Source: Streptomyces sp. ADI96-02 (GTDB taxonomy: Bacteria; Actinomycetota; Actinomycetes; Streptomycetales; Streptomycetaceae). Taken from it: DNA of 64,000 nucleotides. The stretch lies in the NCBI RefSeq assembly GCF_003846185.1, contig NZ_ML123034.1:6483726-6547725 (forward strand). Direction: 5' to 3'. Below are positions 17,340-28,440 of this stretch, piece by piece; positions within the stretch are counted from its first letter, which is position 1; every line of letters starts with the position of its first letter. The translations under genes and the position numbers were made by a program. Under the pieces are notes generated by a model that was not told the DNA's origin, did no database searches, and saw nothing but the letters and a program-made list of their open reading frames with translations.

Positions 17340-19056
17340 CGAGGAACCTCCGTCGGATGAGTGCCAGCAGGGATGCGAGGTCGGGCGAGCGCAGCGCGAG
17401 CCCGGTCAGGAAGAACACCGCGGGGACGAGGGCGCACCCGGCGGCCAGGCTCAGCACCGGATCGGACACCAGCGGAGCCGCGGCCCAGCCCGCCGCACCG
17501 GCCGCCAGCGCCGCGCCCGACAGCCGCCCCAGGCCGAGCACGACGTCCCGGGCGCGGATGGGGACCACCCGGGTGCCGAGCCCCATCAGCAGCAGGAGCG
17601 CCGCCGAGCTGATCCCGAGCGCGTTGGCCGCGGCGATGCCGTCGACCCCGAACCGGTAGGTCAGCGCGTACCCGGCCCCGATGGTCACCAGCAGGCCGGT
17701 GCCCATCGCGAACGCCGGGAACCAGGTGGGCCGGCCCGAGGCGAAGAACGGCCGGCTCAGGGCGCCGACGAGGCAGTGGCCGAGCAGCCCCAGCGCGTAG
17801 ACCCGCATCACCTGGGCCGTCGCCCCGGTGTCCGACGCGTCGAACGCGCCGCGCTGGAAGAGCACCTCGATGATCTGCGGCGCGTAGCCGAGGACCACCG
17901 CCGTGCCCAGCAGCACCACCAGCCCCGCCAGCGCGAGATCCCGCTCGACCCGCAGCCGCGCCTTCTGCCGGTTCCCGTCGGCCACGGCCTGCGCCACGAC
18001 CGGGAAGGTCACCGTGCAGATCATCAGGGACAGCACCATCGGCATCTGCGCGACCTTCTGCGCGTAGTTCAGATGCGAGATCGCGCCGGCGGGCAGCGTG
18101 GACGCCAGGAACCGCTCGACCAGCACCTGCGACTGACGGCTCAGCACGAACAGCACGACCGGTGCGAGCACCGCGAACCCGAGCAGCGGAGCCGAACGCG
18201 CCGCTCCGCGCCTCCGCCGCGGCAGGCGGGGGCGGCCGGGCGGCGCCAGCCGCAGGAAGGCCGGGAGCTGGATCAGGATCATCAGGGCGCTGCCGGCGGC
18301 GACGCCCGCCGCCGCCGCCCGCACGCCCCACACCGCGTGCAGCGCCAGCGTCATGCCGATGATGCCGAGGTTGTACGCGGCGTAGACGCCGGCGGGCGGC
18401 AGGAAGCGTCCGTGCGCCCGCAGCGCGGCGCTGAAGTAGCCGGTGACGCCGAACGTCAGCACCGTGACGGCGGTGAGCCGGGTGCAGTCGACGGCGAGGC
18501 GGGGATCCGCCAGTCCGGGGGCCAGCACGCCGACGACCCACCCGGCGCCCGCGATCAGCAGCGCCGAGCCCGCCGCCAGAGCGAGGAACAGCCGGGGAAG
18601 GGTGGCCGCCACCAGGTCACGTACGGGGTCGGCTCCCGCCGCCGCACCGCCGGCGTCCGCCGTCCGCCGGGACAGGGCGAGGCTGAACGCGGGGACGAGG
18701 AGCAGGGCCATCCCGTCCTCGATGAGCAGCGTGGCCGCCATCTCCGGCACGGTCCAGGCGATCAGGAACGCGTCGCTCGCTCCGCTCGCCCCGAAGAACC
18801 GCGCGATGGCCTGGTCCCGTACGAGACCGAGGACCGCGCCCACCACGGTCAGCGCCGCCGTGGCCGCCGCCGCCCGGGCCAGGAACGCACCGAGCCGGGG
18901 CGTCTCGGCAGCCGTGCCCCGGGCCGCCTTGGGCACGGGAGCGGCAGCGGGGGGCCGCACCGGGAGCGGCGGCGGTCCGGGGGCCGGGCGACGGGGCGGC
19001 GCGGACCCGTCCGCCGTACGGCGCTCCGCCCGCGTCCCCGTACCGGTGTCGCTCAT
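17329..19056 (-). CDS. MurJ/MviN-type lipid-linked oligosaccharide flippase
   Basis: Integral membrane protein of 575 aa with about 14 helices in the MOP/MviN fold. A disordered Pro/Ala-rich N-terminus (about 60 residues) is followed by the MurJ-like GLVRDQAIARFFGASGASDAF signature, and later PAFSLALSR, LTFGVTGYFSAALRAHGRF, LNYAQKVAQMPMVL, IEVLFQRGAFDASDT and RPFFASGRPTWF. In this operon it probably flips polyprenyl-linked repeat units, replacing the usual Wzx, rather than lipid II. The start ATG overlaps the polymerase stop by 4 bp. Several MurJ homologues per genome are common in actinobacteria. Confidence 0.85.
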   Translation of the reverse strand: MSDTGTGTRAERRTADGSAPPRRPAPGPPPLPVRPPAAAPVPKAARGTAAETPRLGAFLARAAAATAALTVVGAVLGLVRDQAIARFFGASGASDAFLIAWTVPEMAATLLIEDGMALLLVPAFSLALSRRTADAGGAAAGADPVRDLVAATLPRLFLALAAGSALLIAGAGWVVGVLAPGLADPRLAVDCTRLTAVTVLTFGVTGYFSAALRAHGRFLPPAGVYAAYNLGIIGMTLALHAVWGVRAAAAGVAAGSALMILIQLPAFLRLAPPGRPRLPRRRRGAARSAPLLGFAVLAPVVLFVLSRQSQVLVERFLASTLPAGAISHLNYAQKVAQMPMVLSLMICTVTFPVVAQAVADGNRQKARLRVERDLALAGLVVLLGTAVVLGYAPQIIEVLFQRGAFDASDTGATAQVMRVYALGLLGHCLVGALSRPFFASGRPTWFPAFAMGTGLLVTIGAGYALTYRFGVDGIAAANALGISSAALLLLMGLGTRVVPIRARDVVLGLGRLSGAALAAGAAGWAAAPLVSDPVLSLAAGCALVPAVFFLTGLALRSPDLASLLALIRRRFLDGR

Positions 19057-20432
19057 GCCGCGACCGCGGCCTTCTCCGGCTCGGCCAGCGCCCACCAGGC
19101 GGCGAGCCCCAGCACGACGCCGGTGAGGACGGACGTCGGCCCGCCGATGTCCGCGTACAGGAAGTCGACCGTCTGCCAGGCCATCAGGGCGACCGCCGCC
19201 AGGCCGCAGTCGACGGCGGCATGATCGCGCGCGCGGGCCAGCACCAGGCGGCGCACGGCCCCGGTGAGGATCGCCGCCCAGCTCCCGACGACCGCGGTGA
19301 GACCGATGAGGCCCTGCTCGCTGAGGACCAGCAGGTACATGTTGTGCGGGGACAGGAGCGGCTGCCGGCGGAACGCCTGGCCCGCCCCCGCGGTGTCGCT
19401 GCCCGAGGAGAGACCGATCGAGGCGTGGGAGTCGCGGTGCGCGGAAAAGCCCTTGAGGCCGACTCCGGCCGCGGGCCGCTCGCGCCACATCGCGCCGGCC
19501 GCGCTCCACATCGCGTAGCGGTCGCTCACCGACCGGTCCGGGGCCCGTGCCACCTGTGTCACGCTGGCGGCCCGCTCCGCGATCATGTCGGAGCCGATGC
19601 CGAACCCGCCCACCAGCACCACACCGGTCGCGCCGAGCACGGCCAGCGTCGTCAGCGCCTGCCGCCGGCCGGTCAGGGCCAGCACGACGAGGAGGGCGGC
19701 GGCCGTGGCGATCCACACGCCCCGGCTGAAGGAGAGCGCGAGCGGCACCGCCAGCGCCGCCGCGACGGCGGCGGCGCACGGCCGCAGCCAGACCGGGGCG
19801 TCGCGCGGGGCGCGCAGCGCGCAGGCCGCCGCGGCGAGCAGCCCGTAGGCGACCACCGTGGCCATGCCCATGATGTCGCTGGGCCCGAAGGTGCCGACAG
19901 CCCGGACCTCCTCGCCCATGTACGAGGCGCCGGTCCCGGTGGCGTACTGGTGGACGCCGACGACGCCCTGGACGGCGGCCAGCACCACCAGGGCTCCGGC
20001 GACGATCCGGAAGTCCCGGGCGTCCTTGAGCAGCAGGCAGACGGCCGCCGGGACCAGGACGAAGACCTGGAGGTAGCGGACCAGGCCGGGCAGGGCGGCG
20101 ACCGGGTCGGCCGCGGTGACGGCGGCGACGGCGAAGCCCGCGGCCGGCAGGCCCAGCACCAGGGCGGCGACCGCGGTGAGCGGGCGGCGGCGCAGGTACA
20201 GCAGCCGTCCCGCGCACACCAGCACCGCCACCGCCGAGGCCAGGTCCGCGGGCCCGATCTCCGGGCCTCCTCCCGTTCCCGCCGCCGGAGACGGCAGGGC
20301 GGGCAGCGCCACGATCGCGAGCAGCGGCAGCAGCGGCCACCTCTCGGCCCACCGGCCCCGCCACCGGTCGCGGCGGGCGCGGGAGGCGGCGGCCGGGGCG
20401 GCGGGCGCCGGAGCGGTCAGGGTGGCGGCCAT
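19053..20432 (-). CDS. O-antigen polymerase/ligase-like membrane protein
   Basis: Polytopic protein of 459 aa, about 11-12 helices. The large extracytoplasmic loop of Wzy_C/O-antigen ligases lies around residues 290-375: SDRYAMWSAAGAMWRERPAAGVGLKGF, then SPHNMYLLVLSEQGLIGL, whose P-H-N and E-x-G pattern is the hallmark of the family. It is predicted to polymerise or ligate the lipid-linked repeat units after flipping. The ATG at 20432 starts directly after the sugar transferase stop. Polymerase and ligase cannot be told apart by sequence alone. Confidence 0.83.
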   Translation of the reverse strand: MAATLTAPAPAAPAAASRARRDRWRGRWAERWPLLPLLAIVALPALPSPAAGTGGGPEIGPADLASAVAVLVCAGRLLYLRRRPLTAVAALVLGLPAAGFAVAAVTAADPVAALPGLVRYLQVFVLVPAAVCLLLKDARDFRIVAGALVVLAAVQGVVGVHQYATGTGASYMGEEVRAVGTFGPSDIMGMATVVAYGLLAAAACALRAPRDAPVWLRPCAAAVAAALAVPLALSFSRGVWIATAAALLVVLALTGRRQALTTLAVLGATGVVLVGGFGIGSDMIAERAASVTQVARAPDRSVSDRYAMWSAAGAMWRERPAAGVGLKGFSAHRDSHASIGLSSGSDTAGAGQAFRRQPLLSPHNMYLLVLSEQGLIGLTAVVGSWAAILTGAVRRLVLARARDHAAVDCGLAAVALMAWQTVDFLYADIGGPTSVLTGVVLGLAAWWALAEPEKAAVAA

Positions 20433-20434
20433 CG

Positions 20435-21912
<1,478 letters not shown>

Positions 21913-21916
<4 letters not shown>

Positions 21917-23076
21917 CGCTCGGTGCGCTTCCTCGTCGTGGGGCCGGACATGCCGACAAGTTCCTGATAGAGGCCGGAGACCGCCCCCGCGGTCCGCCGT
22001 ACGTCGAATGTCGTCCGGGTGTGGCGCAGGACCCGGCGGGACACCTCGTCGCGCAGGCCGGCGTCGGTGAGCAGGGCGGTGAGCGCGCGGGCCAGGGCCG
22101 CCGGGTCCTCGGGCGGGACGAGACAGCGGCCCTGGCCGGGCGGCAGACTCTCCCGGGCCCCGCCGACGTCGCTCATCACGACGGCCCGGCCGCAGGCCAT
22201 GGCCTCCAGCGGGGCCAGCGCCATCCCCTCCCAGCGGGAGGGCAGAACGAGGACGTCCGCCGCGTGGATCCAGGGCACCACGTCCTCGCACGCCCCGGTG
22301 AACACCACGTCGGCCGGGGCCGCCCGGCGCAGTGCGGCCTCCTCGGGACCGTCGCCCACCAGGACCAGCCGCGCACCCGGCACGCGCATCCGCCGCCAGG
22401 CCCGCAGCAGGACGTCCTGCCCCTTCTGCCGGGTCAGCCGGGCGACGCAGACCACGAGCGGGGATCCGGGGGGTGTCCGGGCGAGCGGGGGCAGCGCGGC
22501 CCGGGCGGCGGTGCGCTCGGCGTCGCCGCCGGGGCGGAAGCGGGCGAGGTCGATGCCGTTGTGGATCACCGACCAGCGGGCGGCGATGCCCGCCTCCTGG
22601 CCGGTGCGCCGCTCCGACTCGCTGACGCACAGGATGTGGTCGGCCCACCGGGCCCCGAACCTCTCCCAGCCCAGGGCCAGTTCGGCGGTACGGCCCTGCA
22701 CGGCCTCGAACGACCAGGCGTGCGGCTGGAAGACCGTCGGCACCCGGCCCCGTACGGCGATGCGGCCGGCGAGCCCGGCCTTGGCGCTGTGCGCGTGCAC
22801 CACGTGCGGCCGGCAGGAGCGGACGATCCGGCGCGCGGCGGCCACCTCGCCCGCCAGCCGGGGGCCGGGGGCGCGGGTGGCGGACCAGCCGCGGACCTGC
22901 GCGCCAGCGGCGGCGGCCTCACGGGCCAGCGGGCTTCCCGGCGGGCAGGCCACCACGGGTCGCATACCCGCCCCGGCCTGGGCCCTGACGAGATCGGTGA
23001 CGACCCGGGCCACTCCGCCGTCCACGGGCTGAACCAGATGAAGGACCGTCAATTGTCTTTCTTCAGCAGGACGCAT
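21913..23076 (-). CDS. GT4-family glycosyltransferase, first gene of the polysaccharide operon
   Basis: GT-B glycosyltransferase of 387 aa. N-lobe: LTVLHLVQPVDGGVARVV and VVHAHSAKAGLAGR; C-lobe: VIHNGIDLARF, VCVARLTRQKGQDVLL and the EX7E motif in SRWEGMALAPLEAMACG. Start chosen at 23076 (MRPAEERQ). The frame continues to ATG 23172, which has an AGGTGG site, but the intervening codons are AT-rich and atypical (ATA, TCT, TTT, ACT), suggesting leader or promoter sequence rather than protein. It probably adds an early sugar after the initiating transferase. Confidence 0.87.
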
Positions 23077-23501
23077 GTGCAGCACGTACGGCTCTCTTCG
23101 CTCAATCCGGTGAGTAAAGCCGAAGTGCACTTTGGCAGATATATGGCGAAATCGTGCGCGTGACTCGCTCATACGACCACCTGGGGACCGCCTGAACGGC
23201 AGGCTCCTCCCGCCGGTCCGCGAAGGGCTCGCCGACGTGCCTGCGGCCCCCGTCGCCCAAGCGGGAAAAGGGCTGTGGAGGGGTGGCGCGGGGAGGGGCC
23301 GCGGGTGCGCCGACGCCCACCCCGCGGTACGGTCGTCACTTTTTCCGACCCGTTCCGTGCCGCCGATCGCCACACCGGATGGCAGCGCCATCCACCGTCG
23401 GGCGAGCGCCCGCCGCCCCCGGGCCGGCCCTCATCGGCCGCCGGCGCCCGAACAGGCGATCACGACGGGCGGCGGCCCGCCGGCCGGGCTCCAATGGACG
23501 G
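23077..23501. promoter_or_regulatory. Divergent intergenic region (polysaccharide operon / OpuB-type operon)
   Basis: About 425 bp without a convincing gene. The half next to the polysaccharide operon (23077-23170) is clearly less GC-rich than its surroundings and contains ATATAT, compatible with a promoter for the minus-strand operon. The other half is GC-rich. Short open frames here lack ribosome sites and protein features. Confidence 0.45.
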
Positions 23502-24179
23502 GTGACGGCTCCTCCGGACGACTGCCTCGCGCGCAACGAGTGGATCTGCGGCGCGTACCTCTCGAGCCGTCGGGAGATCCTCTGGGACGCCGCCCTGCAA
23601 CACCTCCAGCTGACCGCCGTCTCCGTGCTGATCGCCCTGGTACTCGCCGTCCCGCTGGCCCTCGCGGCCCGCAGGTGGCGCTGGGCGGCCGGGCCCGTGC
23701 TCGGACTGACGACCGTCCTCTACACGATCCCCTCGCTGGCGATGTTCTCGCTGCTGCTGCCGCTGTACGGACTCTCCGCCGCCCTCGTCGTCGCCGGACT
23801 CGTGCTCTACTCGCTGACCCTGCTCGTGCGCAACATCCTCGCCGGCCTCCGGGCCGTCCCCGAGGAGACCCGGCAGGCCGCGCGCGGCATGGGGTACGGC
23901 CCCGTGCGCCTGCTGCTCGCCGTGGAGCTGCCGCTCGCCCTGCCCGCGGCCATGGCGGGCCTGCGCATCGCGACCGTCTCCGCGGTCTCCCTGGTCACGG
24001 TCGGCGCGATCGTCGGCTTCGGAGGACTCGGCAACCTCATCTACTCCGGCATGAACACCTACTTCAAGGCACAGGTGCTGACGGCCTCCGTGCTCTGCGT
24101 CGTCATCGCCGTCGTCGCCGACCTGCTGCTCCTGGGCGCGCAGCGGCTGCTCACCCCCTGGACCCGGAGGCGGACGTGA
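23502..24179 (+). CDS. OpuB-type glycine betaine/choline ABC transporter permease 1
   Basis: Binding-protein-dependent permease of 225 aa with about 5-6 helices. It carries the cytoplasmic EAA-type loop (GLRAVPEETRQAARGMGYGPV ... ELPLALP) that docks on the ATPase, and the GAIVGFGGLGNLIYSGM ending typical of OpuBB/ProW. GTG 23502 is the only start close to the first conserved segment; its ribosome site is weak, so leaderless translation is possible. It is translationally coupled to the second permease by a GTGA overlap. Confidence 0.85.
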   Translation: MTAPPDDCLARNEWICGAYLSSRREILWDAALQHLQLTAVSVLIALVLAVPLALAARRWRWAAGPVLGLTTVLYTIPSLAMFSLLLPLYGLSAALVVAGLVLYSLTLLVRNILAGLRAVPEETRQAARGMGYGPVRLLLAVELPLALPAAMAGLRIATVSAVSLVTVGAIVGFGGLGNLIYSGMNTYFKAQVLTASVLCVVIAVVADLLLLGAQRLLTPWTRRRT

Positions 24180-24847
24180 ACACGCTCTCCGCGACGTGGT
24201 CCTGGCTCACCACGGCCTCCCACTGGTCCGGCCCCGACGGTGTCTGGACCCGGCTCGGCGAGCACCTCTACCTCACCGTCGTCTGCCTGCTCATCAGCTG
24301 CCTGATCGCCCTGCCCGTGGCGCTCGTCCTGGGCCACCTCGGCAGGGGAGGCGCGCTCGCCGTCAACGTCTCCAACATCGGCCGGGCCGTGCCCACCTTC
24401 GCCGTGCTCGTCCTGCTGCTGCTCACCCCGATCGGCACGTACGGGCAGTGGTCGACGGTCATCGCGCTGGTCCTGTTCGCCGTGCCGCCGCTGCTCACCA
24501 ACGCCTACGTCGGGATGCGCGAGGTCGACCGCGACGTCGTGCGCGCCGCCCGGGGCATGGGCATGACGGGACGTCAGGTGCTGGCGGGCGTCGAACTGCC
24601 GCTCGCGCTCCCGCTGATCCTCACCGGCGTCCGCATCGCGGCCGTCCAACTGGTGGCCACCGCGACCCTCGCCGCGCTGGCCGGCGGCGGCGGACTCGGC
24701 CGGATCATCACCGCCGGATTCAATCTCGCCTCCACGCCGCAGGTGGTGGCCGGCGCGCTCCTGGTCGCCGTCCTCGCGCTCCTGGTCGAGTGCGTCTTCG
24801 AGGCGGGGCGGCGCGTCGCGCCCGACCGGGGACGGGAGGCCGCGTGA
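24176..24847 (+). CDS. OpuB-type glycine betaine/choline ABC transporter permease 2
   Basis: Second permease of the pair, 223 aa. It shows LGEHLYLTVVCLLISCLIALPVALVLGH, NIGRAVPTFAVLVLLLL, the EAA loop (MREVDRDVVRAARGMGMTGRQVLAGVELPLALP) and GGGGLGRIITAGFNL. It pairs with the preceding permease, from which it diverged, to form a heterodimeric channel. Starts with GTG 24176 inside the stop of the previous gene and overlaps the next start in the same way. Confidence 0.85.
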   Translation: MNTLSATWSWLTTASHWSGPDGVWTRLGEHLYLTVVCLLISCLIALPVALVLGHLGRGGALAVNVSNIGRAVPTFAVLVLLLLTPIGTYGQWSTVIALVLFAVPPLLTNAYVGMREVDRDVVRAARGMGMTGRQVLAGVELPLALPLILTGVRIAAVQLVATATLAALAGGGGLGRIITAGFNLASTPQVVAGALLVAVLALLVECVFEAGRRVAPDRGREAA

Positions 24848-25797
24848 TCCCCGCCCGCGTCCGCCGCGCCCTGGCCGCGATCCTGCTGGTCGCCACCGCC
24901 TGCACCTCCGGGCCCTCGCTGGAGGACCAGGGCGAGGTCACCGCTCCGCCCGGGGACAGCAGACGGCTCACCGTGGGATCGGCCGGGTTCACCGAGAGCG
25001 ACCTGCTGGCGCAGATGTACGCGCTGCTGCTGAAGCACGCCGGATACTCCACCGAGATCATCTCCGTGACCAACCGGGAGATCTACGAACCCGCCCTGGA
25101 GAAAGGCCAGATCGACGTCGTGCCGGAGTACGCGGCGACCTTCGCCGACTGGCTGAACACCAAGGCCCACGGCCCCGACGCGCGCCCCGTCGGATCGCCC
25201 GACCTCGCCGCCACCATGAAGGCGCTGCGCGCGTCGGCGGCCCGGCGCGGCCTGACCGTGCTCGCCCCCGGCCGGGCCGTCGACCAGAACGCCTTCGCCG
25301 TCACCCGGGCGTACGCGCGCGAACACCACCTCAGGACGCTCAGCGACCTCGGCGCGTCCAAGCTGCCCGTACGGCTCGCGGCGGGCGACGAATGCGTACA
25401 GCGGCCCTACTGCGCCCCCGGGCTGAGGAAGGTCTACGGCATCGACATCGTCGCGGTGGACCCCAAGGGGGTCGGCACCACGCAGGCCAAGCAGGCCGTG
25501 CAGAACGGCCAGGACCAGATGGTCCTGACCACCACGACCGACGCCACCCTCGACGACTTCGGCCTCGTCCTGCTCGCCGACGACCGGCGCCTCCAGAACG
25601 CCGACCACCTGGTCCCCGTGGTCAACCGCTCCCGCGCCGGCGGCCCGGGGGTGCGCCGCGCCCTCGACCGGCTCAACACCGTCCTGACCACGGCCGACCT
25701 GGCCGACATGAACGAACAGGTCGACAGCCGGCGCAGGCTCCCCGAGGACGTCGCCCGCGACTACCTGGAGTCCAAGAAGCTCATCCCCAGGACCTGA
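24844..25797 (+). CDS. OpuBC-like osmolyte-binding lipoprotein
   Basis: Solute-binding protein of 317 aa. The signal peptide ends in a lipobox (LLVATACTSGPS, Cys about residue 20). The QAT/OpuAC-type domain shows LTVGSAGFTESDLLAQMYALLL, REIYEPALEKGQIDVVPEYAATFADWL, VDQNAFAVTR, and the C-terminal NADHLVPVVNRS and LTTADLADMNEQVD segments of the glycine betaine/choline/carnitine family. Its GTG start overlaps the permease stop. It captures compatible solutes or choline outside the membrane; exact ligand not assignable. Confidence 0.87.
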   Translation: MIPARVRRALAAILLVATACTSGPSLEDQGEVTAPPGDSRRLTVGSAGFTESDLLAQMYALLLKHAGYSTEIISVTNREIYEPALEKGQIDVVPEYAATFADWLNTKAHGPDARPVGSPDLAATMKALRASAARRGLTVLAPGRAVDQNAFAVTRAYAREHHLRTLSDLGASKLPVRLAAGDECVQRPYCAPGLRKVYGIDIVAVDPKGVGTTQAKQAVQNGQDQMVLTTTTDATLDDFGLVLLADDRRLQNADHLVPVVNRSRAGGPGVRRALDRLNTVLTTADLADMNEQVDSRRRLPEDVARDYLESKKLIPRT

Positions 25798-25811
25798 GGG
25801 GACCGGCCCTC

Positions 25812-26975
25812 TCACGCGTCCGAGACGGAGTCGAAGTCCACCTCCTCCCGGCCCACCCCCTGGGCGTCGGCGTCCACCGACCGGCGCAGCGCCTCGTGCA
25901 GTTTGGCCGGGGTCAGCACACCGAGGAACCGCGCCCCGTCCAGCACCGCCACCCACCCCGCGTCGTGCTGGAGCATCTCGCTGAACGCCTGCTTCAGCGG
26001 CGCCCCCACCGGCACCCACGCGTCCATCCGGCGGGCCAGCGCACCCACCGCGTCCCGCTCCCGGGCCCGCCGCAGCGCGTCCGCCGACACCCAGCCGTGC
26101 AACTCGCCGGAGGCGTTGAGCACCACCGCCCAGCGCGCCCCCGACGTCCTCAGCCGGGCCGCCGCCTCCCGGGCGGGCTCCTCCAGCCGGGCCACCGGCG
26201 GCTCCTCCAGGTCCTTGGGCTCGACCGCGGTGACCGACAGCCGCTTCAGCCCCCGGTCGGAGCCGACGAACCGGGCCACGTACGGGGTCGCCGGAGTGCC
26301 GAGCACGGCGGCCGGCGTGTCGAACTGCTCGATGCGCCCCTCGCCGTACACCGCGATCCGGTCGCCCATCCGCACGGCCTCCTCGATGTCGTGCGTGACC
26401 ATGAGCACGGTCTTGCGCACCCGCTCCTGAAGCCCCAGGAACTCGTTCTGCAGCCGTTCGCGCACCACCGGGTCCACCGCCCCGAACGGCTCGTCCATCA
26501 ACAGGACCGGCGGATCGGCGGCGAGCGCCCGCGCCACCCCGACCCGCTGGCGCTGGCCCCCGGACAACTGCGCCGGATAGCGCGGCCCGTACGTCTTCGG
26601 GTCCAGGCCCACCAGGTCCAGCAGCTCGGCGGCCCGCTCCCGCGCCCGTGCGCGCTTCCAGCCGACCAGGGCCGGCACGGTCGCGGTGTTGTCCAGGACG
26701 GTGCGGTGCGGAAAGAGGCCGACCTGCTGGATCACATAGCCCATCCGGCGGCGCAGCTTCACCGGGTCGACCGCGGCGATGTCCTCGCCGTCCACCAGGA
26801 TCCGGCCCGACGTGGGCTCGATCAGCCGGTTCACCATCATCATCGTGGTCGTCTTGCCGCACCCCGACGGGCCGACCAGCGTCACCAGCTCGCCCTCCGC
26901 GACCTCGAAGGAGAGCCCGTCGACCGCGGTCGTGCCGTCCGGGTAGACCTTGCCGACCTGCTCGAACCGGATCAT
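25812..26975 (-). CDS. OpuBA/OpuCA-like ATPase with CBS domains
   Basis: ATP-binding subunit of 387 aa. ABC domain 1-240: Walker A GPSGCGKTTTMMM, Q-loop VIQQVGLFPHRT, signature LSGGQRQRVGVARAL, Walker B VLLMDEPFGAVD, H-loop VTHDIEEA. The C-terminal part (about 265-375) contains a CBS pair (ARWAVVLNASGELHGWVS; DAGWVAVLDGARFLGVLTP), which in OpuA-type importers senses ionic strength. It presumably powers the two permeases and binding protein but is encoded convergently, with only 14 bp between the stops, so its expression is separated from theirs. Single ATG start at 26975. Confidence 0.9.
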   Translation of the reverse strand: MIRFEQVGKVYPDGTTAVDGLSFEVAEGELVTLVGPSGCGKTTTMMMVNRLIEPTSGRILVDGEDIAAVDPVKLRRRMGYVIQQVGLFPHRTVLDNTATVPALVGWKRARARERAAELLDLVGLDPKTYGPRYPAQLSGGQRQRVGVARALAADPPVLLMDEPFGAVDPVVRERLQNEFLGLQERVRKTVLMVTHDIEEAVRMGDRIAVYGEGRIEQFDTPAAVLGTPATPYVARFVGSDRGLKRLSVTAVEPKDLEEPPVARLEEPAREAAARLRTSGARWAVVLNASGELHGWVSADALRRARERDAVGALARRMDAWVPVGAPLKQAFSEMLQHDAGWVAVLDGARFLGVLTPAKLHEALRRSVDADAQGVGREEVDFDSVSDA

Positions 26976-27102
26976 GACTGCACGCTAGGAGGGAGCCGGC
27001 CGCCGCGCACACGCACCGGGACCGTCCGGGGCACTGCCCCGGTGCGGGAGAGCGGCGGCCATGTGCTGAACTGGCCCGGAGCATCGGATTCAGGAGCACC
27101 TT

Positions 27103-28398
27103 GTGAGCAGTTACCGGCAGCCCGGCGTCGTCCTCACCGACCGGCGGTTCACCGTCCCCCTCGACCACGCCGACCCCGGCGGTGAGCGGATCGAGGTCTT
27201 CGGGCGCGAGGCGGTGGCCGCCGGACGCGTCGGCCAGGAGCTGCCGTGGCTGGTCTACCTGGAGGGCGGACCCGGCTTCGGCGCCCGCAGGTTCGTCGGC
27301 GCGGAGGCGTGGCTCGGCCGCGCGGTGCGCGAGTACCGGGTGCTCCTGCTCGACCAGCGCGGAACCGGACTCTCCACACCGGCCAACCGGCAGACGCTCC
27401 CGCTGCGCGGCGGCCCGCGCGAACAGGCCGACTACCTCGCCCACTTCCGCTCCGACTCCATCGTGCGGGACTGCGAGCTGATCCGGGCGCAGGTGACCGG
27501 CGGCGCTCCCTGGACCGTGCTGGGCCAGTCCTTCGGCGGGTTCTGCGCGGTCCGCTACCTCTCCGCCGCGCCCGAGGGGCTGAAGGCGGTCCTGATCACC
27601 GGCGGCCTGCCCTCGCTGGACGCCCACGCCGACGACGTCTACCGGGCCGCGTATCCGCGCATCGAGCGCAAGGTCGCCGCCCACTACGCGCGCTACCCGC
27701 AGGACGCCGAACGCGCCCGGGACATCGCCGCGTACCTCGCCGAGCACCGCCCCGAGAGCGCCGGCCACCGGCTGACGCCTCAGGGGTTCCAGTCGCTGGG
27801 CATCATGCTCGGCGGCGGCAGCGGCAGCCACCAGCTCCACTACCTGCTGGAGAACGCCTTCGTCCGCACCCCGCACGGCGCCGAGCTGTCCGACGCGTTC
27901 CAGGAGGCCGTGCGCGCGGCCTGCTCCTTCGCCGGGCACCCGCTCTACGCCCTGCTGCACGAGTCCATCTACGGACAGGGCGGGCGCGCGACGGACTGGG
28001 CGGCCGAGCGCGTGCGCGCGGAGTTCCCGCAGTTCGACCCGGAGCGGGCGACGGCGGGCGACGGGCCGCTGCTGTTCACCGGCGAGACCGTCCACCCCTG
28101 GCACTTCGACGTCGATCCGGCGCTGCGCCCGCTGCGCGAGACGGCGGAACTCCTCGCCCGGCGCACCGACTGGCCCGCGCTCTACGACCCCGAACGGCTC
28201 GCCGCCAACGAGGTGCCCGTCGCCGCCGCCGTCTACCACGACGACATGTACGTGGACACCGCGCACTCGCTGCGGACGGCGGCGGCCGTACGGGGGCTGC
28301 GCACCTGGGTGACGAACGAGTTCGAGCACGACGGGCTGCGGGCCGGCGGGCCACGGGTCCTGGACCGCCTGCTGGCCATGGTGCGCGACGAGATCTGA
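27103..28398 (+). CDS. Alpha/beta-hydrolase, proline iminopeptidase-like (S33)
   Basis: Cytoplasmic hydrolase of 431 aa, a typical length for the larger S33 prolyl aminopeptidases. GTG 27103 follows CAGGAG by 6 bp. Seen: LVYLEGGPGFGA (oxyanion region), LLLDQRGTGLS (family motif), nucleophile elbow LGQSFGGFCAVRYL (Ser), a helical cap with HYARYPQDAERARDI, and a late VYHDDMYVD with candidate Asp and NEFEHDGLRAGG with candidate His. It likely releases N-terminal proline or related residues from short peptides. Monocistronic by spacing. Confidence 0.85.
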   Translation: MSSYRQPGVVLTDRRFTVPLDHADPGGERIEVFGREAVAAGRVGQELPWLVYLEGGPGFGARRFVGAEAWLGRAVREYRVLLLDQRGTGLSTPANRQTLPLRGGPREQADYLAHFRSDSIVRDCELIRAQVTGGAPWTVLGQSFGGFCAVRYLSAAPEGLKAVLITGGLPSLDAHADDVYRAAYPRIERKVAAHYARYPQDAERARDIAAYLAEHRPESAGHRLTPQGFQSLGIMLGGGSGSHQLHYLLENAFVRTPHGAELSDAFQEAVRAACSFAGHPLYALLHESIYGQGGRATDWAAERVRAEFPQFDPERATAGDGPLLFTGETVHPWHFDVDPALRPLRETAELLARRTDWPALYDPERLAANEVPVAAAVYHDDMYVDTAHSLRTAAAVRGLRTWVTNEFEHDGLRAGGPRVLDRLLAMVRDEI

Positions 28399-28440
28399 TC
28401 CCGGGCGGCGGGCGGGCGGTGTCCGGCCGGCCGGCGCGGC

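Noticed and set aside
17329..19056. Housekeeping lipid II flippase MurJ
   Set aside because: The gene is inside a coupled polysaccharide operon with a polymerase, initiating transferase and Wzz-like gene, so a dedicated role is more likely; the essential copy is expected elsewhere.
23076..23172. Upstream start of the first GT4 gene at 23172
   Set aside because: Codons between 23172 and 23076 are AT-rich and rare for this genome (ATA, TCT, TTT), and the conserved fold begins just after 23076, although the upstream start has a fair ribosome site.
24574..28329. 1251-codon minus-strand open frame
   Set aside because: It runs antisense to the permease, binding-protein and peptidase genes and out of frame with the ATPase gene, with low-complexity translation. 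Only the 25812-26975 frame shows ABC motifs.
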